A DNA stretch of 64,000 nt. It comes from Pithys albifrons albifrons (taxonomy: Eukaryota > Chordata > Aves > Passeriformes > Thamnophilidae). The translations under genes were made by a program, and so were the position numbers. Numbering within the stretch: the stretch's first letter is position 1; every line of letters starts with the position of its first letter. A model generated the notes under the pieces. That model worked only from the letters and a program-made list of their open reading frames with translations. It did not search any database and was not told where the DNA came from. This document shows, piece after piece, positions 39,055 through 48,354 of the stretch. The stretch covers positions 60,859,477 to 60,923,476 of the forward strand of contig NC_092497.1 of NCBI RefSeq assembly GCF_047495875.1, given 5' to 3'.

Positions 39055-39719
39055 CAGACCTGGGGGGACTGATTGACAGGAAGCTCAACATGAGCCAACA
39101 GTGTGGCCAAGAAAGCCAATGGGATCCTGGCCTGGATCAAAACTAGGATGGCCAGCAGGCCCAGGGCAGTGACCCTTCCCTGTACTCTGTGTTGGGGAGG
39201 CCACACCTTGAGTACTGTGTTCAGTTCTGGGCCCCTCAGTTCAGGAGAGAGATTGAGAGGCTGGAGTGGAGCCAGAGAAGAGCAACGAGGCTGGAGAAGG
39301 GACTGGAGCACAAGTGCTGTGGGGAGAGGCTGAGGGAGCTGGGCCTGTTCAGCCTGGAGAAGAGGAGGCTCAGAGGTGACCTCAGCACTGTCTAGAACTA
39401 CCTGAAGGGAAGTTCTGGCCAGGTGGGGGTTGGTCTCTTCTCCCAGGCACTCAGCAATAGGACAAGGGGGCACAGGCTCAAGCTCTGCCAGGGGAAATTT
39501 AAGTTGGAGATCAGGAAAAAATTCTTTGCAGAGAGAGTGCTCAGGCATTGGAATGGGCTGCCCAGAGAGGGGGTGGATTTCCCATCCCTGGAGGTTTTTA
39601 AACTGAGATTGGCCATGGCACTGAGTGCCATGATCTGATAAAGGGACTGGAATTGGATCAAGGGTTGGACTTGATGATCTTGGAGGTCTTTTCCCACCCA
39701 ATTGATTCCATGATTCTGT
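39055..39719 (+). mobile_element. CR1 LINE fragment (plus), ORF2 end plus 3' terminus
   Basis: This is a 5'-truncated CR1 covering the last part of ORF2 and the 3' end. The translation shows typical CR1 segments: [55 protein letters not shown]. The reading frame is broken by a shift before 39189 and by an in-frame TAG directly after LSTV, where the next residues are NYLKG. It ends with TTGATTCCATGATTCTGT. It is closely related to the copy at 43770-44519 and shares the same TAG. Confidence 0.93.
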
Positions 39720-40269
39720 CCAATAAATAATCTGAAAACAGACAGCAATGTCCTGACCTGTCTAAACACGACTTCAGGAGCACCTTCTGCTAGAGCTCTC
39801 AGATATTTAAATGAGGCAGTAAGGTATCTGTTTCCAGCTCAAGAGGGTGTTTTTATCCACTAGATAACTAAGAATTGTTGTTAGTTATGCCTTCAATTTA
39901 GCATGTCCTGGTTTCATGAGGACAACTATAACAAATAAAATGATCACTGATTCAGAGATGAGGAATTCAGAATCACTGTGATCATCTAGAACAGAGGCCA
40001 CATGAAGTCATTCCTTTTTGAATTATGTTACCACTTTCAGAAAAATTCTAATCCTGACTGGGATTAATCAATCAAATTGAAACAGAAAATAAATCCAGCA
40101 ATGTAGTATCATCTCCTGTCCTTTCAAAAGCATTCCAGTGATTATTTTTACCATCTTACAAGTTGTTCAGTAGGGAGAGAACCATGGGATGTGTGACCAG
40201 TGTCCCTAATCCATGCTTGCCATATGAAAAGCCCTTTGATCACAGTTTTCTTGTTGTATCTGATTGTTC

Positions 40270-41080
40270 CAGCAAGTTTGCAGGTGATGCCAAGGTGAAA
40301 GGCTTGAGGGAAGTGATTATATTCAGAGAAGCCTTGACAGGATTGAGTGTTTTAGGAGAGCCTTCTCAACTTTAACAAGGGCAAGTCCAAGGTTCTGCAC
40401 CCAGGTACAGGCAATCCTCAGTATCAGCAGAGACTGGGGAATGATGGATTCAGGGCAGCCCTATGGAGAAGGACTCGGGGATCCTGGTGAGTGAAAAAAT
40501 TGCAGGCCCAAAAAAGCCAATCATGTCCTTGGCTGCATCCAAAGCATTGTGGGCAGCAGGTTGAGAGAGGGGATTCTGTCCCTCCACTCTGCTCTGGTGA
40601 GACCCACCTAGAGTGCTGCATCCAGCTCTGAGGTCCCCAGCACAGAAAAGACAAGGATCTGGTGGAGAGAGTCCAGTGGAGGGCAGTGAAAACAGTCAGA
40701 GGTCTGGAACACCTCTGCAGTGAAGAAAGGCTGAGACTTGGGGTTGTTCAGTCTGGAAAAGAGAAGGCTCCAGGGAGTCTTTATAGCAGCCTTTCAGACA
40801 CAGAGAGGCTTTTTATCAGGGCATGTAGTGACAGAACGTGATAAGGTTTTGAAACTAAAAGAGGAAATATTTAGACAGGACTTAATCGAGAAATTCTTTA
40901 TGCTCAGGGTAGTGAGACCCCGAATCATGCTGCCCAGAAAAGCTGTGGATGCTCCATTATTGGAAGTGTTCAAAACAGCTGGGATTGACTTTATGAAATC
41001 TGACCTAATGAAAGTTGCCCATGCCCAGGGTCTGGACTAGCAGGTCCCTTCCAAACATTTTCTAGCTGTGATTCAGTAAC
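40270..41080 (+). mobile_element. CR1 LINE fragment (plus), diverged
   Basis: The fragment starts in the AGCAAGTTTGCAGGTGATGC segment of CR1 ORF2 and passes through CAAGTCCAAGGTTCTGCACC, TCAGTCTGGAAAAGAGAAGG and a 3' end with CAGGTCCCTTCCAAACATTT. The translation of its second half reads [20 protein letters not shown] and related CR1 tail residues. It is clearly older and of a different CR1 subfamily than the 39055 and 43770 copies. It lacks an intact octamer tail. Confidence 0.85.
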
Positions 41081-42004
41081 AGCTTTTGGGAACACTTGAA
41101 ATGACCGTATTTTTCATATAGTCAGCTAGTGTTTTATAGGTAGAATGATTTCTTATGTAGCTGTTCAAGTCCTCCTGTGTCCCCAGGCACAAACAATAAA
41201 TGTCACAAACATCTAAAGTTTTTTCTTCACTGTAACATTCACTTACATAATCAAAGTGAATGTTACAGAATCAAAACCTGGACTAACTATATTTGACTTA
41301 AACTCCTGACCAGGCAGCTGTCCCTGAGCTGCAAATCAACACTTGATTGTATCAGCAACACAGAGTAACAGATCTCCACTGATTTACTGGGTTCACTGCC
41401 AGCAACAACCTCAGCTGTGTCCTCCGCAAGATCTACTTACTTGTGTATTATATCACTTTACTCAAAGTGCTGACCTTTATGCATAAGTTTGGCTTGAGGA
41501 AATGCCTCAGACAATCTTCTTCATGTAGGAAACAGGAAGTCAAAGCTATTGAAGGTCAATCTGCTTAAAATTAATGTTGACATTAGTTTTGCCCAAAGTA
41601 GAGCACTAATAAACTCTGTTTTAGAGACATGTCTAAGCATAAAGAACAAAAACTAATTACTGTAAAGCAAACTAATGCTGCACTGTCAAAGTATGTGGCT
41701 TCTCTAGGAGTTTTAAGTGGCAAAATTTGCTTGCCCCTTAACTTTCTCTCATATTTGTCTTTTCCCCTCTCTATCGAGGCCGCTAATGAATCATTCTCTC
41801 CACTTGCACATTTGTTACAGCTTTTCTACAGTAATTACACGAACCCGCCTATCTAATACATATTCTCCGCCCACCTAATGCGTATTTATTCGTGTGATGG
41901 GATCTTACGCAATTCTTAAAGCAAAAAGTTTTGCGGGGGGGGGGGTGTTGCCGGGTTTTGTATTGAGCAATTTTATTTAGAAGTTATCTAACAAACAGCG
42001 AGAA
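41081..42004. other. AT-rich flank upstream of the CpG island
   Basis: There is no gene. It holds a strong 15-bp inverted repeat at 41230-41268, listed separately, and an 11-base G run at about 41935-41945 just before the CpG island. Confidence 0.5.
41230..41268. repeat. Perfect 15-bp inverted repeat with a 9-nt loop
   Basis: CTGTAACATTCACTT at 41230-41244 is the exact reverse complement of AAGTGAATGTTACAG at 41254-41268. The loop is ACATAATCA. There is no T-run after it and no reading frame. It lies about 740 bp upstream of the CpG island. The arms are shorter than a normal microRNA precursor stem. Confidence 0.9.
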
Positions 42005-42104
42005 AATCCAGCCTAGGGACAGACGACGTGTGAGGCGACACGACCTGATGAGGATGTTTTGCGGTGCGGTCACCTCACCACGATGTGACCCCCACAGGGG
42101 CACT

Positions 42105-42208
42105 CGGAACACCGAGAACTTCCACAAGGGCACAGGGAACACGGGGAACTTCCCCTCAGCAGCCCCTTACGGACGAGGGAACAGGGAATACCGGGAACTT
42201 CCACACAA
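42105..42208. repeat. Imperfect tandem units carrying GGGAACTTCC (NF-kB-like) motifs
   Basis: Three diverged units contain GAGAACTTCC (42114-42123), the near-palindrome GGGGAACTTCCCC (42143-42155) and GGGAACTTCC (42193-42202). Each is preceded by a GGAAYACCG-like segment. The last two match the GGGRNNYYCC consensus for NF-kB/Rel. The array lies inside the CpG island, upstream of the inferred splice donor. Confidence 0.6.
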
Positions 42209-42269
42209 GAAAAGGGAGCGCCGCGACTACGGCGAACCGTCCCGCTCTCACCGCGGCCGGGGGCAGCAC

Positions 42270-42281
42270 TGCGCATGCGCA
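42270..42281. promoter_or_regulatory. NRF1-type site
   Basis: TGCGCATGCGCA is a perfect 12-bp palindrome matching the well-known NRF1 consensus (YGCGCAYGCGCR). It sits in the middle of the CpG island, where such sites are common in vertebrate promoters. Confidence 0.75.
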
Positions 42282-42528
42282 CGCGCCGAGGTTGCGGGAC
42301 ACCCTCCCCTCTCCGTGGGGCGCCTCCATCGCCGCGTTCTCGCGGGTGTCTCCGGCCGGTGCTGCCTCGCGGCTCAGAGCCTTTCCCTGGCAGATTCGCC
42401 GGTCAGAATTTCCCCCTGCTTGGATTAGCTCGCTGTAGCCTTTCGTCTGCGGCAGACTCAGTGTGCGGCCTCTAAGGTGCGGGATCAGACTGCATCGCAC
42501 GGCGTCCTCTCCCTCCCTTTAGGGAGTA

Positions 42529-42806
42529 ATGGTTCAGCCCCCCGAGGCACGGCGGGAGCGGCGGGGCCGACTCTCAGTCTCGCGGCGGGAGCAGAGGGAG
42601 CTGGAGCAGCGGTGGAAATCAATCTGCAACCTTCGACTATGGCCGTGGGATTGCAAACCGGGCAATTATTTCAAGTATGTCTTGTTAGACCCCTCGTACT
42701 GTTCGTGTATCTCTGTCGCCCTTCCCAGTAATGTGTGCTCTCCCTCTTGTTTTTCCAGATGACACCAGTGGAAGTCTGTCGAGGGCCTGAGGAAGCACCA
42801 ACGTGA
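42529..42806 (+). ncRNA. Candidate first exons of a plus-strand transcript with small ORFs
   Basis: A donor, TTTCAA|GTATGT, and an acceptor, TTGTTTTTCCAG|ATGACACC, define an 84-bp intron (42675-42758) just inside the CpG-island edge. Two small frames cross the junction. One starts at ATG 42529 and closes with TGA straight after the junction, giving about 49 codons rich in Arg and Glu. The other starts at ATG 42639, has a strong context (A at -3, G at +4) and ends at 42806 after 27 codons. Neither resembles a family I know. The unit may be a lncRNA, the 5' UTR of a gene with later coding exons, or a micropeptide gene. The true 5' end is not visible. Confidence 0.4.
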
Positions 42807-43575
42807 CCAAAATATATCCCAAGAGCACGGTGTGCTTAGCTTTTACTGTTAAGTGTCTGCTCTTTATAAAATGTTATTTGTGAATTTTTAAGCATTTTGC
42901 AATTAATTAATTGTTCTTTTTCATGTGCTACAAATTTCTTTTTGAAGAGGTGATCAGTTCTAATGCTTACATTTTGGCCTTTGTGTTGCCCATTCATTCC
43001 TGCCCAGAGTGAATGTGGTGTCAAAAAAGGCAAACAGGAATTCTTGCTCAAACTGATTTAAGAAGCTGGTTATTTACCTTTCTTCTCCCAGTTTTTGCAA
43101 GGACAAAAGAAAAATGTAAAAAAAGTAACCACTGACCTATAAAAACTCTATGGTTGAGTAGCTACGTAGTAGATTTTATAGTTCAGTCTTTTAAAATGGA
43201 GAATTCGATAGTTATTTAAAGAGGAAAAACTAAAATTGTAATGGCTACTTTTAGCATTGTTTAGCTGTCCTGTCTATCATGAGTTCTTACCTCTACAAGT
43301 AATTAGTACAAAACTTTCTAGACTCCTGCAGTGGCCTCTAGTTCCTGTTGTAAAAAGATACCTACAGCTAAAGAATACTCAGCTACAGAGAAGATGAAAT
43401 TCTTTAATGATGAAAAAATGTGTTTTGCTTTTGTGGATTTTTGGGTTTGTTATTTATGTCTAGCATAAGAACAGCATAAAGAGATTTAACCCTGATGCAC
43501 TTGTGAAGTGTAAAGTATCCTTTAATATTGCCAGATTCCTGCCAGAATCTTTAAAGTTGTGAATGCTTCTCACAG

Positions 43576-43717
43576 AGTTCTGGTGTGCTTTGCTGGAAGT
43601 TCAAGAGCTCCTGGAGATTGTGCTGTGTGATGAAAGCCTCTGAGCATGAGAAGGACATGTAGGAAAAAGCTGCAAAGTGCTGATTGCACTGAGCTGTCCT
43701 GCAATTTGCCTCCTAGG
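43576..43717 (+). ncRNA. Possible internal exon of the plus-strand transcript
   Basis: A moderate acceptor (TGCTTCTCACAG) and a strong donor (CTAGG|GTAAGTAAC) bound 142 bases. All three frames are closed, so it would be non-coding. Support is weak because only the donor is near consensus. Confidence 0.2.
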
Positions 43718-43769
43718 GTAAGTAACAATATCTTGTGCAACTCTCTTCTTCAGCCTGCTTTTACAATGA

Positions 43770-44519
43770 AGCCAGGTCCTGCCCTTTGGCCACACCAACC
43801 CCCTGCAGCGCTCCAGGCTGGGCACAGAGTGGCTGGAGAGCAGCCAGGCAGAAAGGGACCTGGGGGTACTAATTGACAGGAAGCTCAACATGAGCCAACA
43901 GTGTGCCCAGGTGGCCAAGAAGGCCAATGTGATCCAGGCCTGGATCATAAATAGCGTGGCCAGCAGGACCAGGGAAGTGATCCTTCCCCTGTACTCTGTG
44001 TTGGGGAGGCCACACCTTGAGTACTGTGTTCAGTTCTGGGCCCCTCAGTTCAGAAAGGATATTGAGGTGCTGGAGCGAGTCCAGAGAAGAGCAACAAGGC
44101 TGGTGAAGGGACTGGAGCACAAGCCCTGTGGGGAGAGGCTGAGGGAGCTGGGGGTGTTTAGCTTGGAGAAGAGGAGGCTCAGAGGTGACCTCAGCACTGT
44201 CTAGAACTACCTGAAGGGAAGTTCTGGCCAGGTGGGGGCTGGTCTCTTCTCCCAGGCACTCAGCAATAGGACAAGGGGGCACGGGCTCAAGCTCTGCCAG
44301 GGGAAATTTAAGTTGGATATCAGAAAAAAATTCTTTGCAGAGAGAGTGCTCAGGCATTGGAATGGGCTGCCCAGAGAGGGGGTGGATTCACCATCCCTGG
44401 AGATTTTTAAACTGAGATTGGCCGATCTGGTAAATGGACTGGAGTTGGACCAAGGGTTGGACTTGATGATCTCGGAGGTCTTTTCCAACCCAATTGATTC
44501 TATGATTCTATGATTCTGT
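43770..44519 (+). mobile_element. CR1 LINE fragment (plus), ORF2 end plus 3' terminus
   Basis: This is a well-preserved 5'-truncated CR1 of about 750 bp. It reads through one ORF2 frame from about 43890 to 44513 with a single in-frame TAG directly after LSTV. Recognisable pieces are [54 protein letters not shown] and NGLPREGVDSPSLEIF. The 3' end has GATTCTATGATTCTATGATT octamers. It lies in an intron or intergenic part of the plus-strand unit in the same orientation. It is very close to the copy at 39055-39719. Confidence 0.95.
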
Positions 44520-45823
44520 TGAAAAAGAAGTTTGTCAGAGTGCCTTTTCAGAAGAAATCAGAATCGAAACAGTGAGAGTGAGATCAGCGTCATGGCTATG
44601 CTCTCATCAACAAAAGTGGAAACCTTAAAGTCAGAGGTTTAGTGTGAGTGGCTTATTAAAGCAATATGTGGCTGCCAGTGTGTCCAAGAGAAGCCTGTGC
44701 TTTTTCATGTGTGTTTTGGAGAGGTGGTACTGTGAAGCAGTTTAGAACACAAGGACTGATTAAAGTTAAAAGACTGGCAAAACAGGAAAACTTGGAATCT
44801 TACATGCAAATGATGTTTCACTGTAAAATCTTGTTAAAAACAGCACTATTGAAAAGTTGAGTCGTGCAAATCAGGGCAAAATGCAGTAGTACCAACATGG
44901 CATTAATAAAAATTGCATGCATTATAAAACATTTCTTCACTGCTGAGACTATGGTTTGTGTAACCTCCATACCCAAGTACACAGCAAGTCATCCAGCTCT
45001 TTGAAGCCAGGAACCTTGTGGTGAGTACTGGAAATGTGATGTGAGAATGATCCGGTACTACATCACTGGTTTTGGTGGGTTTTGTGGCGTTTTTTTTCAG
45101 GAAAAAACGTAACAGAAATCTTCAGGGAAGTAACGAAACTCCTTCAATGCTCTTGAAAATAGTGGCATTACAAAGTTTCATGCAATGAAATGTCAAAATT
45201 GACTTGAGCAACATTTAAAACACAGACATGCTTAATGCTTTACCACTGCTGCTGATAGCAAATGAACCTGTGAAGTCCATGCAGACCTTTAGCACCACAG
45301 ACACTGGGAATTTTTTGCAAGGCTGAGGAGTAGGGTGGGCACTCTTTGTATGAGCCTTTTGGACACTGGGAAAAGAAATGTATGTGTAAGCCATTATTAT
45401 TAATGTATCTAGTAACAGGGCTGCTGCTTGTTTTTCAACATAAAATTACAGAATCTTGCCTGTTAGTGTCTTAGTGTCCTCTCAAACTGCCATATAATAC
45501 GTCGCAGTCATGTTGTGTGCGTGAGTAGTACAACAAAACATTCTGTTGAATCCCATCATCCACAAAGTGTTATTTTATTACTACCACCAGTTTGTAAACA
45601 GAATATGAAATCTTGCTTAGGTGGGTGAAGTGCTTCCATGGCAGGCAGGCTTTTTAAAAATTTGATTTGCACACTTCAGCTTTTTGCGTTTTTTGGCAAA
45701 GGGATGAGGGGGGAAACCTGACCCTTGTAATTTTGTATCAGTCTCATGGTTCTAGAGGATGTTACTGAAAACAGCTTTGCTACATGTGTCCAGTCTCACA
45801 CTGTGTTTACTTTTTTTCCCTAG
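44520..45823. other. Non-coding sequence, presumed intron of the plus-strand unit
   Basis: I see no exon, RNA gene or repeat beyond short homopolymer runs. It ends in a strong polypyrimidine tract and CTAG acceptor at 45810-45823. Confidence 0.35.
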
Positions 45824-47040
45824 GAAGGATGGTTCAACCAGCCTGAGACCACTGGCTGGCTGTGCGACACTACTCCATAAGAAACAGAAACATTTTGAAA
45901 AGATGGACTATTAAGCCTCCATGTAGTGATACAAGGCACATTTAACTGTACTGGGGCAATGTCTGGTAATGTTTATGTAGACAAAAATTTAAAGATTTAT
46001 GTTTCTGTCCCCAGAATTTCTGTCTTTCCCAAGCTGTAATAGCAGTTGTTTCTGTTTGATGGTTCTGACTTCCTCCAAGTTATTGTTGGGATACCAGTGC
46101 AACCTTTTGGACTAAACAAACCCTACGAGCTGCCAAGTGTTTGGGATGTGACCACTAAAACCGTGGTCTTCTACAGTACTCAGAGAGAGGGTTAGCTGGG
46201 ATTTGTATTGTGGTGAGCAAAAGTAGAAATTTAAATGCAGCAAATCTGGGTTTAAAAATAGCAGGGAAGGTGTCTCTTTTACATGGAAAGCTGCAGCCTT
46301 TGTTTATTATCACCTTGATCGCTGTGTAATATGGTACTTCAATTAAACTTCAAGTAGAGTGAAATACTCTTTGAGATAACAACTGGAAGTGCTGCTTTTT
46401 TTAGGAAGACTTAACATCAATTTTATCAGAACAGCAAATGCTTAAGTGGTGTATCTTTCAATGTCTCATTTTTCAGTATTGAATGTAAGCACATTACTAA
46501 GTGTAAGTTCATTTTTGGTTTGTAAAGAGGAAAGGAGGTTTAGACAAGGGTAGTTAATTTTTAGTGATCCAGCATGTAATTATTGGATGCACTTGAAAGT
46601 TTATGGATTCTATTAGGGATTACATTCCCTGAAGATACCATCTGTTCAGGAGTTTTGCTCATGGGTCTTTGTTCTTGAAGTATAAGGCTGACAGAAATAC
46701 CTTTTAAGACTTTTATAAAGAAAAACAACCCCCAAAACAACCTCTCAAGGGTAACAACTTGTGCCAGGTTTTGATGATGGCTATCTAAAATGTTAATTAC
46801 CTTTCAAGAGGAAAAAAATGTAGAACCTTAAGCTTCAGTGTGTAATACAGGTTTCATGGTGGGATGAAAAATGAGAAAAAGTAAGTTAGAGGGAGAAATG
46901 GGTGGGTGTAAGGGTCACAGGTTGCTAAAATAGAAATTCTGGTGAACATGAATTGTGGTAACCATTAGGGCTGCCTTTTATTTTGTATGAGTGGTTAACT
47001 GGATTGTACCCTTGAATAAAACATTAACTACTTCTTTTTC
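45824..47040 (+). ncRNA. Candidate terminal exon with poly(A) signal, plus strand
   Basis: A strong acceptor, TTTACTTTTTTTCCCTAG|GAAGG, opens a stretch with only short frames. One frame has 18 codons, reading EGWFNQPETTGWLCDTTP then stop; another has about 30 codons, ending HKKQKHFEKMDY then stop. The first AATAAA downstream is at 47015-47020 in CTTGAATAAAAC. This fits the last exon and 3' UTR of a transcript starting at the CpG island. Whether either short frame is coding depends on upstream exons I could not fix. Confidence 0.35.
47015..47020 (+). terminator. Poly(A) signal AATAAA (plus)
   Basis: A canonical AATAAA lies in TTGAATAAAACATT. It is followed within 30 bases by a T-rich run (CTTCTTTTTCTTCTTCC), which suits a downstream element. 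It would end the putative plus-strand transcript. Confidence 0.45.
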
Positions 47041-47563
47041 TTCTTCCTATGTTTTACCTGAACAAAATGTCTGACCAACTGCTGGAGCTGGTAGTATTAA
47101 AAAGTATAAGGGAGGGCAGGTCCTGAGGTGGTTTAAGAGAGGAAGGGAACAAAGATCTGTGCACTAGGTTGGTGTTGTACCAACCTCTGTTTCTGTTACC
47201 TTCCTCTCTTGGAAGAGGGCTCTTTATACAGAAGCTGCTAATCAGAACTCTTTTGAGAGGTGTGCACAGAGAGAAAACTCCACATTCCTTGGTCTTTTAA
47301 CTCACTGCACCTAAGATTAAGGCCAAATAAATGAAAAGTCTGCCAGTGGGTGGCCTGTAGGGGCACTCTTGAACATAAACTCCTTGCCCTTTTTACGCAG
47401 CAAAGGGGCTCAATTGTAAATTTAATGGTGTGAGTATATGAAGAACATGAAGTACATTCTGGTAGCCTTGCAGAGAAAATACATGCATGGTTGTGGCTGG
47501 TTTTGAGATATTAACATTGCAGCAAGTAAAGTGTATCATTTACATAGTGACCAGCTGGGAGAG
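47041..47563. other. Intergenic spacer before an LTR
   Basis: There is no gene, RNA or clear repeat here. The left edge follows the poly(A) signal, and the right edge meets the diverged LTR. Confidence 0.4.
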
Positions 47564-48354
47564 TCGTGGTTTTTTTCACTATTCTACTGGGTCTGGTTGA
47601 GAGGGAGTTAATTTTCCTCACAGCAGCCCTTGCAGTGCTTTGTTCTGTATTGGTAGCCAGAAATGTGTTGATAACCAGTGCTTTGGCTACAGCATCAAGG
47701 CTGTCTTCAGCATTCCGTCTCTCACTCAGTAGGCTGGAAGTGGGCAAAATCTTGGGAGGGGAAAAGATCTTGGTCTGTACAACCAACCAAAGGAATATTC
47801 CAAACCACAACAATCTGCTCAGCAATAAAAGCAAAAGGATAAGGAAGGTGGGGTAGTGTTAATTTTTATGATGTTTGTATTCTGGAGCAATCTACTCTGT
47901 GTTCTGAAGCCCCGATTCCCAGGAGATGGGTGGATGTCATGTGCTGATGGGAAATAGGAAGTAAATCTTTTGGGTTTGTTTGTTGGATTTTTATTTCATA
48001 GAATCATAGAATGGATTGGGCTGGAAAAGACCTCCGAGATCATCAAGTCCAACCCTTGGTCCAACTCCAGTCCCTTTACCAGATCATGGCACTCAGTGCC
48101 ACGGCCAATCTCAGTTTAAAAACCTCCAGGATGGGGAATCCAGCACCTCTCTGGGCAGGCCATTCCAATGGGTTTGTTTGGGGTTTTTTCTTTTTTTTTT
48201 CCCCTCTTTACTTTTGCTTTACTACTGCTTTTGTCTTGACCCACAAGGTTTTCTTAATATCTGCTTGTCTCTCCCCTCCCCCATCTTCCTAAGGAGTGGC
48301 AGTGATGGAGCAGCTTGGTGGGCACCTGGTGTCCAGCCAAGGCCAACTACCACA
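47564..48354 (+). mobile_element. Diverged ERVL-like solo LTR, split by a CR1 insertion
   Basis: The left part (about 47564-47971) and right part (about 48181-48354) show the segment order of a common avian ERVL LTR type: GGGAGTTAATTTTCCTC, AATGTGTTGATAACCAGTGC, CCAAAGGAATATTCCA, a TATA-like GCAATAAAAGC, then TTGACCCACAAGGTTTTC and an end near GGCCAACTACCACA. The plus orientation follows from this order. Decay hides the exact ends and any target duplication. The 96- and 107-codon frames at 47511-47856 are LTR sequence. Confidence 0.7.
47998..48170 (-). mobile_element. CR1 LINE 3'-end fragment (minus) inside the LTR
   Basis: About 173 bp reads as the reverse complement of the same CR1 subfamily as at 43770: CATAGAATCATAGAATGG, then GACCTCCGAGATCATCAAG and TTGGTCCAACTCCAGTCCC. 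It stops at GGGCAGGCCATTCCAATG. It is flanked by an 11-bp direct repeat, GGGTTTGTTTG (47972-47982 and 48170-48180), which may be a target duplication. It is younger than the LTR it interrupts. Confidence 0.9.

Larger units (their letters stand above)
42005..42665 (+). promoter_or_regulatory. CpG island promoter
   Basis: This is the only stretch in the window dense in CpG and G+C, in sharp contrast to its AT-rich flanks. It contains a perfect NRF1-type palindrome TGCGCATGCGCA (42270-42281), several GC-box-like runs and no TATA box in a sensible position. That architecture is typical of a housekeeping promoter with dispersed starts. A good splice donor at its plus-strand edge (TTTCAA|GTATGT at 42674/42675) suggests plus-strand transcription. 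Initiation on the minus strand is also possible. The left half holds a tandem array with NF-kB-like motifs. Confidence 0.85.

Noticed and set aside
39024..39769. Minus frames of 225 and 123 codons, the longest in the window
   Set aside because: They are the antisense of a plus-strand CR1. CR1 ORF2 antisense is often open by chance.
42070..42500. Several Arg/Pro/Gly-rich frames on both strands
   Set aside because: Open frames are expected in a CpG island because stop codons are AT-rich. None has homology I recognise.
43869..44357. Minus frame of 162 codons
   Set aside because: It is the antisense of the CR1 at 43770-44519. The same peptide appears antisense to the 39-kb copy.
47511..47856. 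Overlapping frames of 107 and 96 codons that look protein-like
   Set aside because: They are translations of an ERVL-like LTR, which explains the sequence without a gene.
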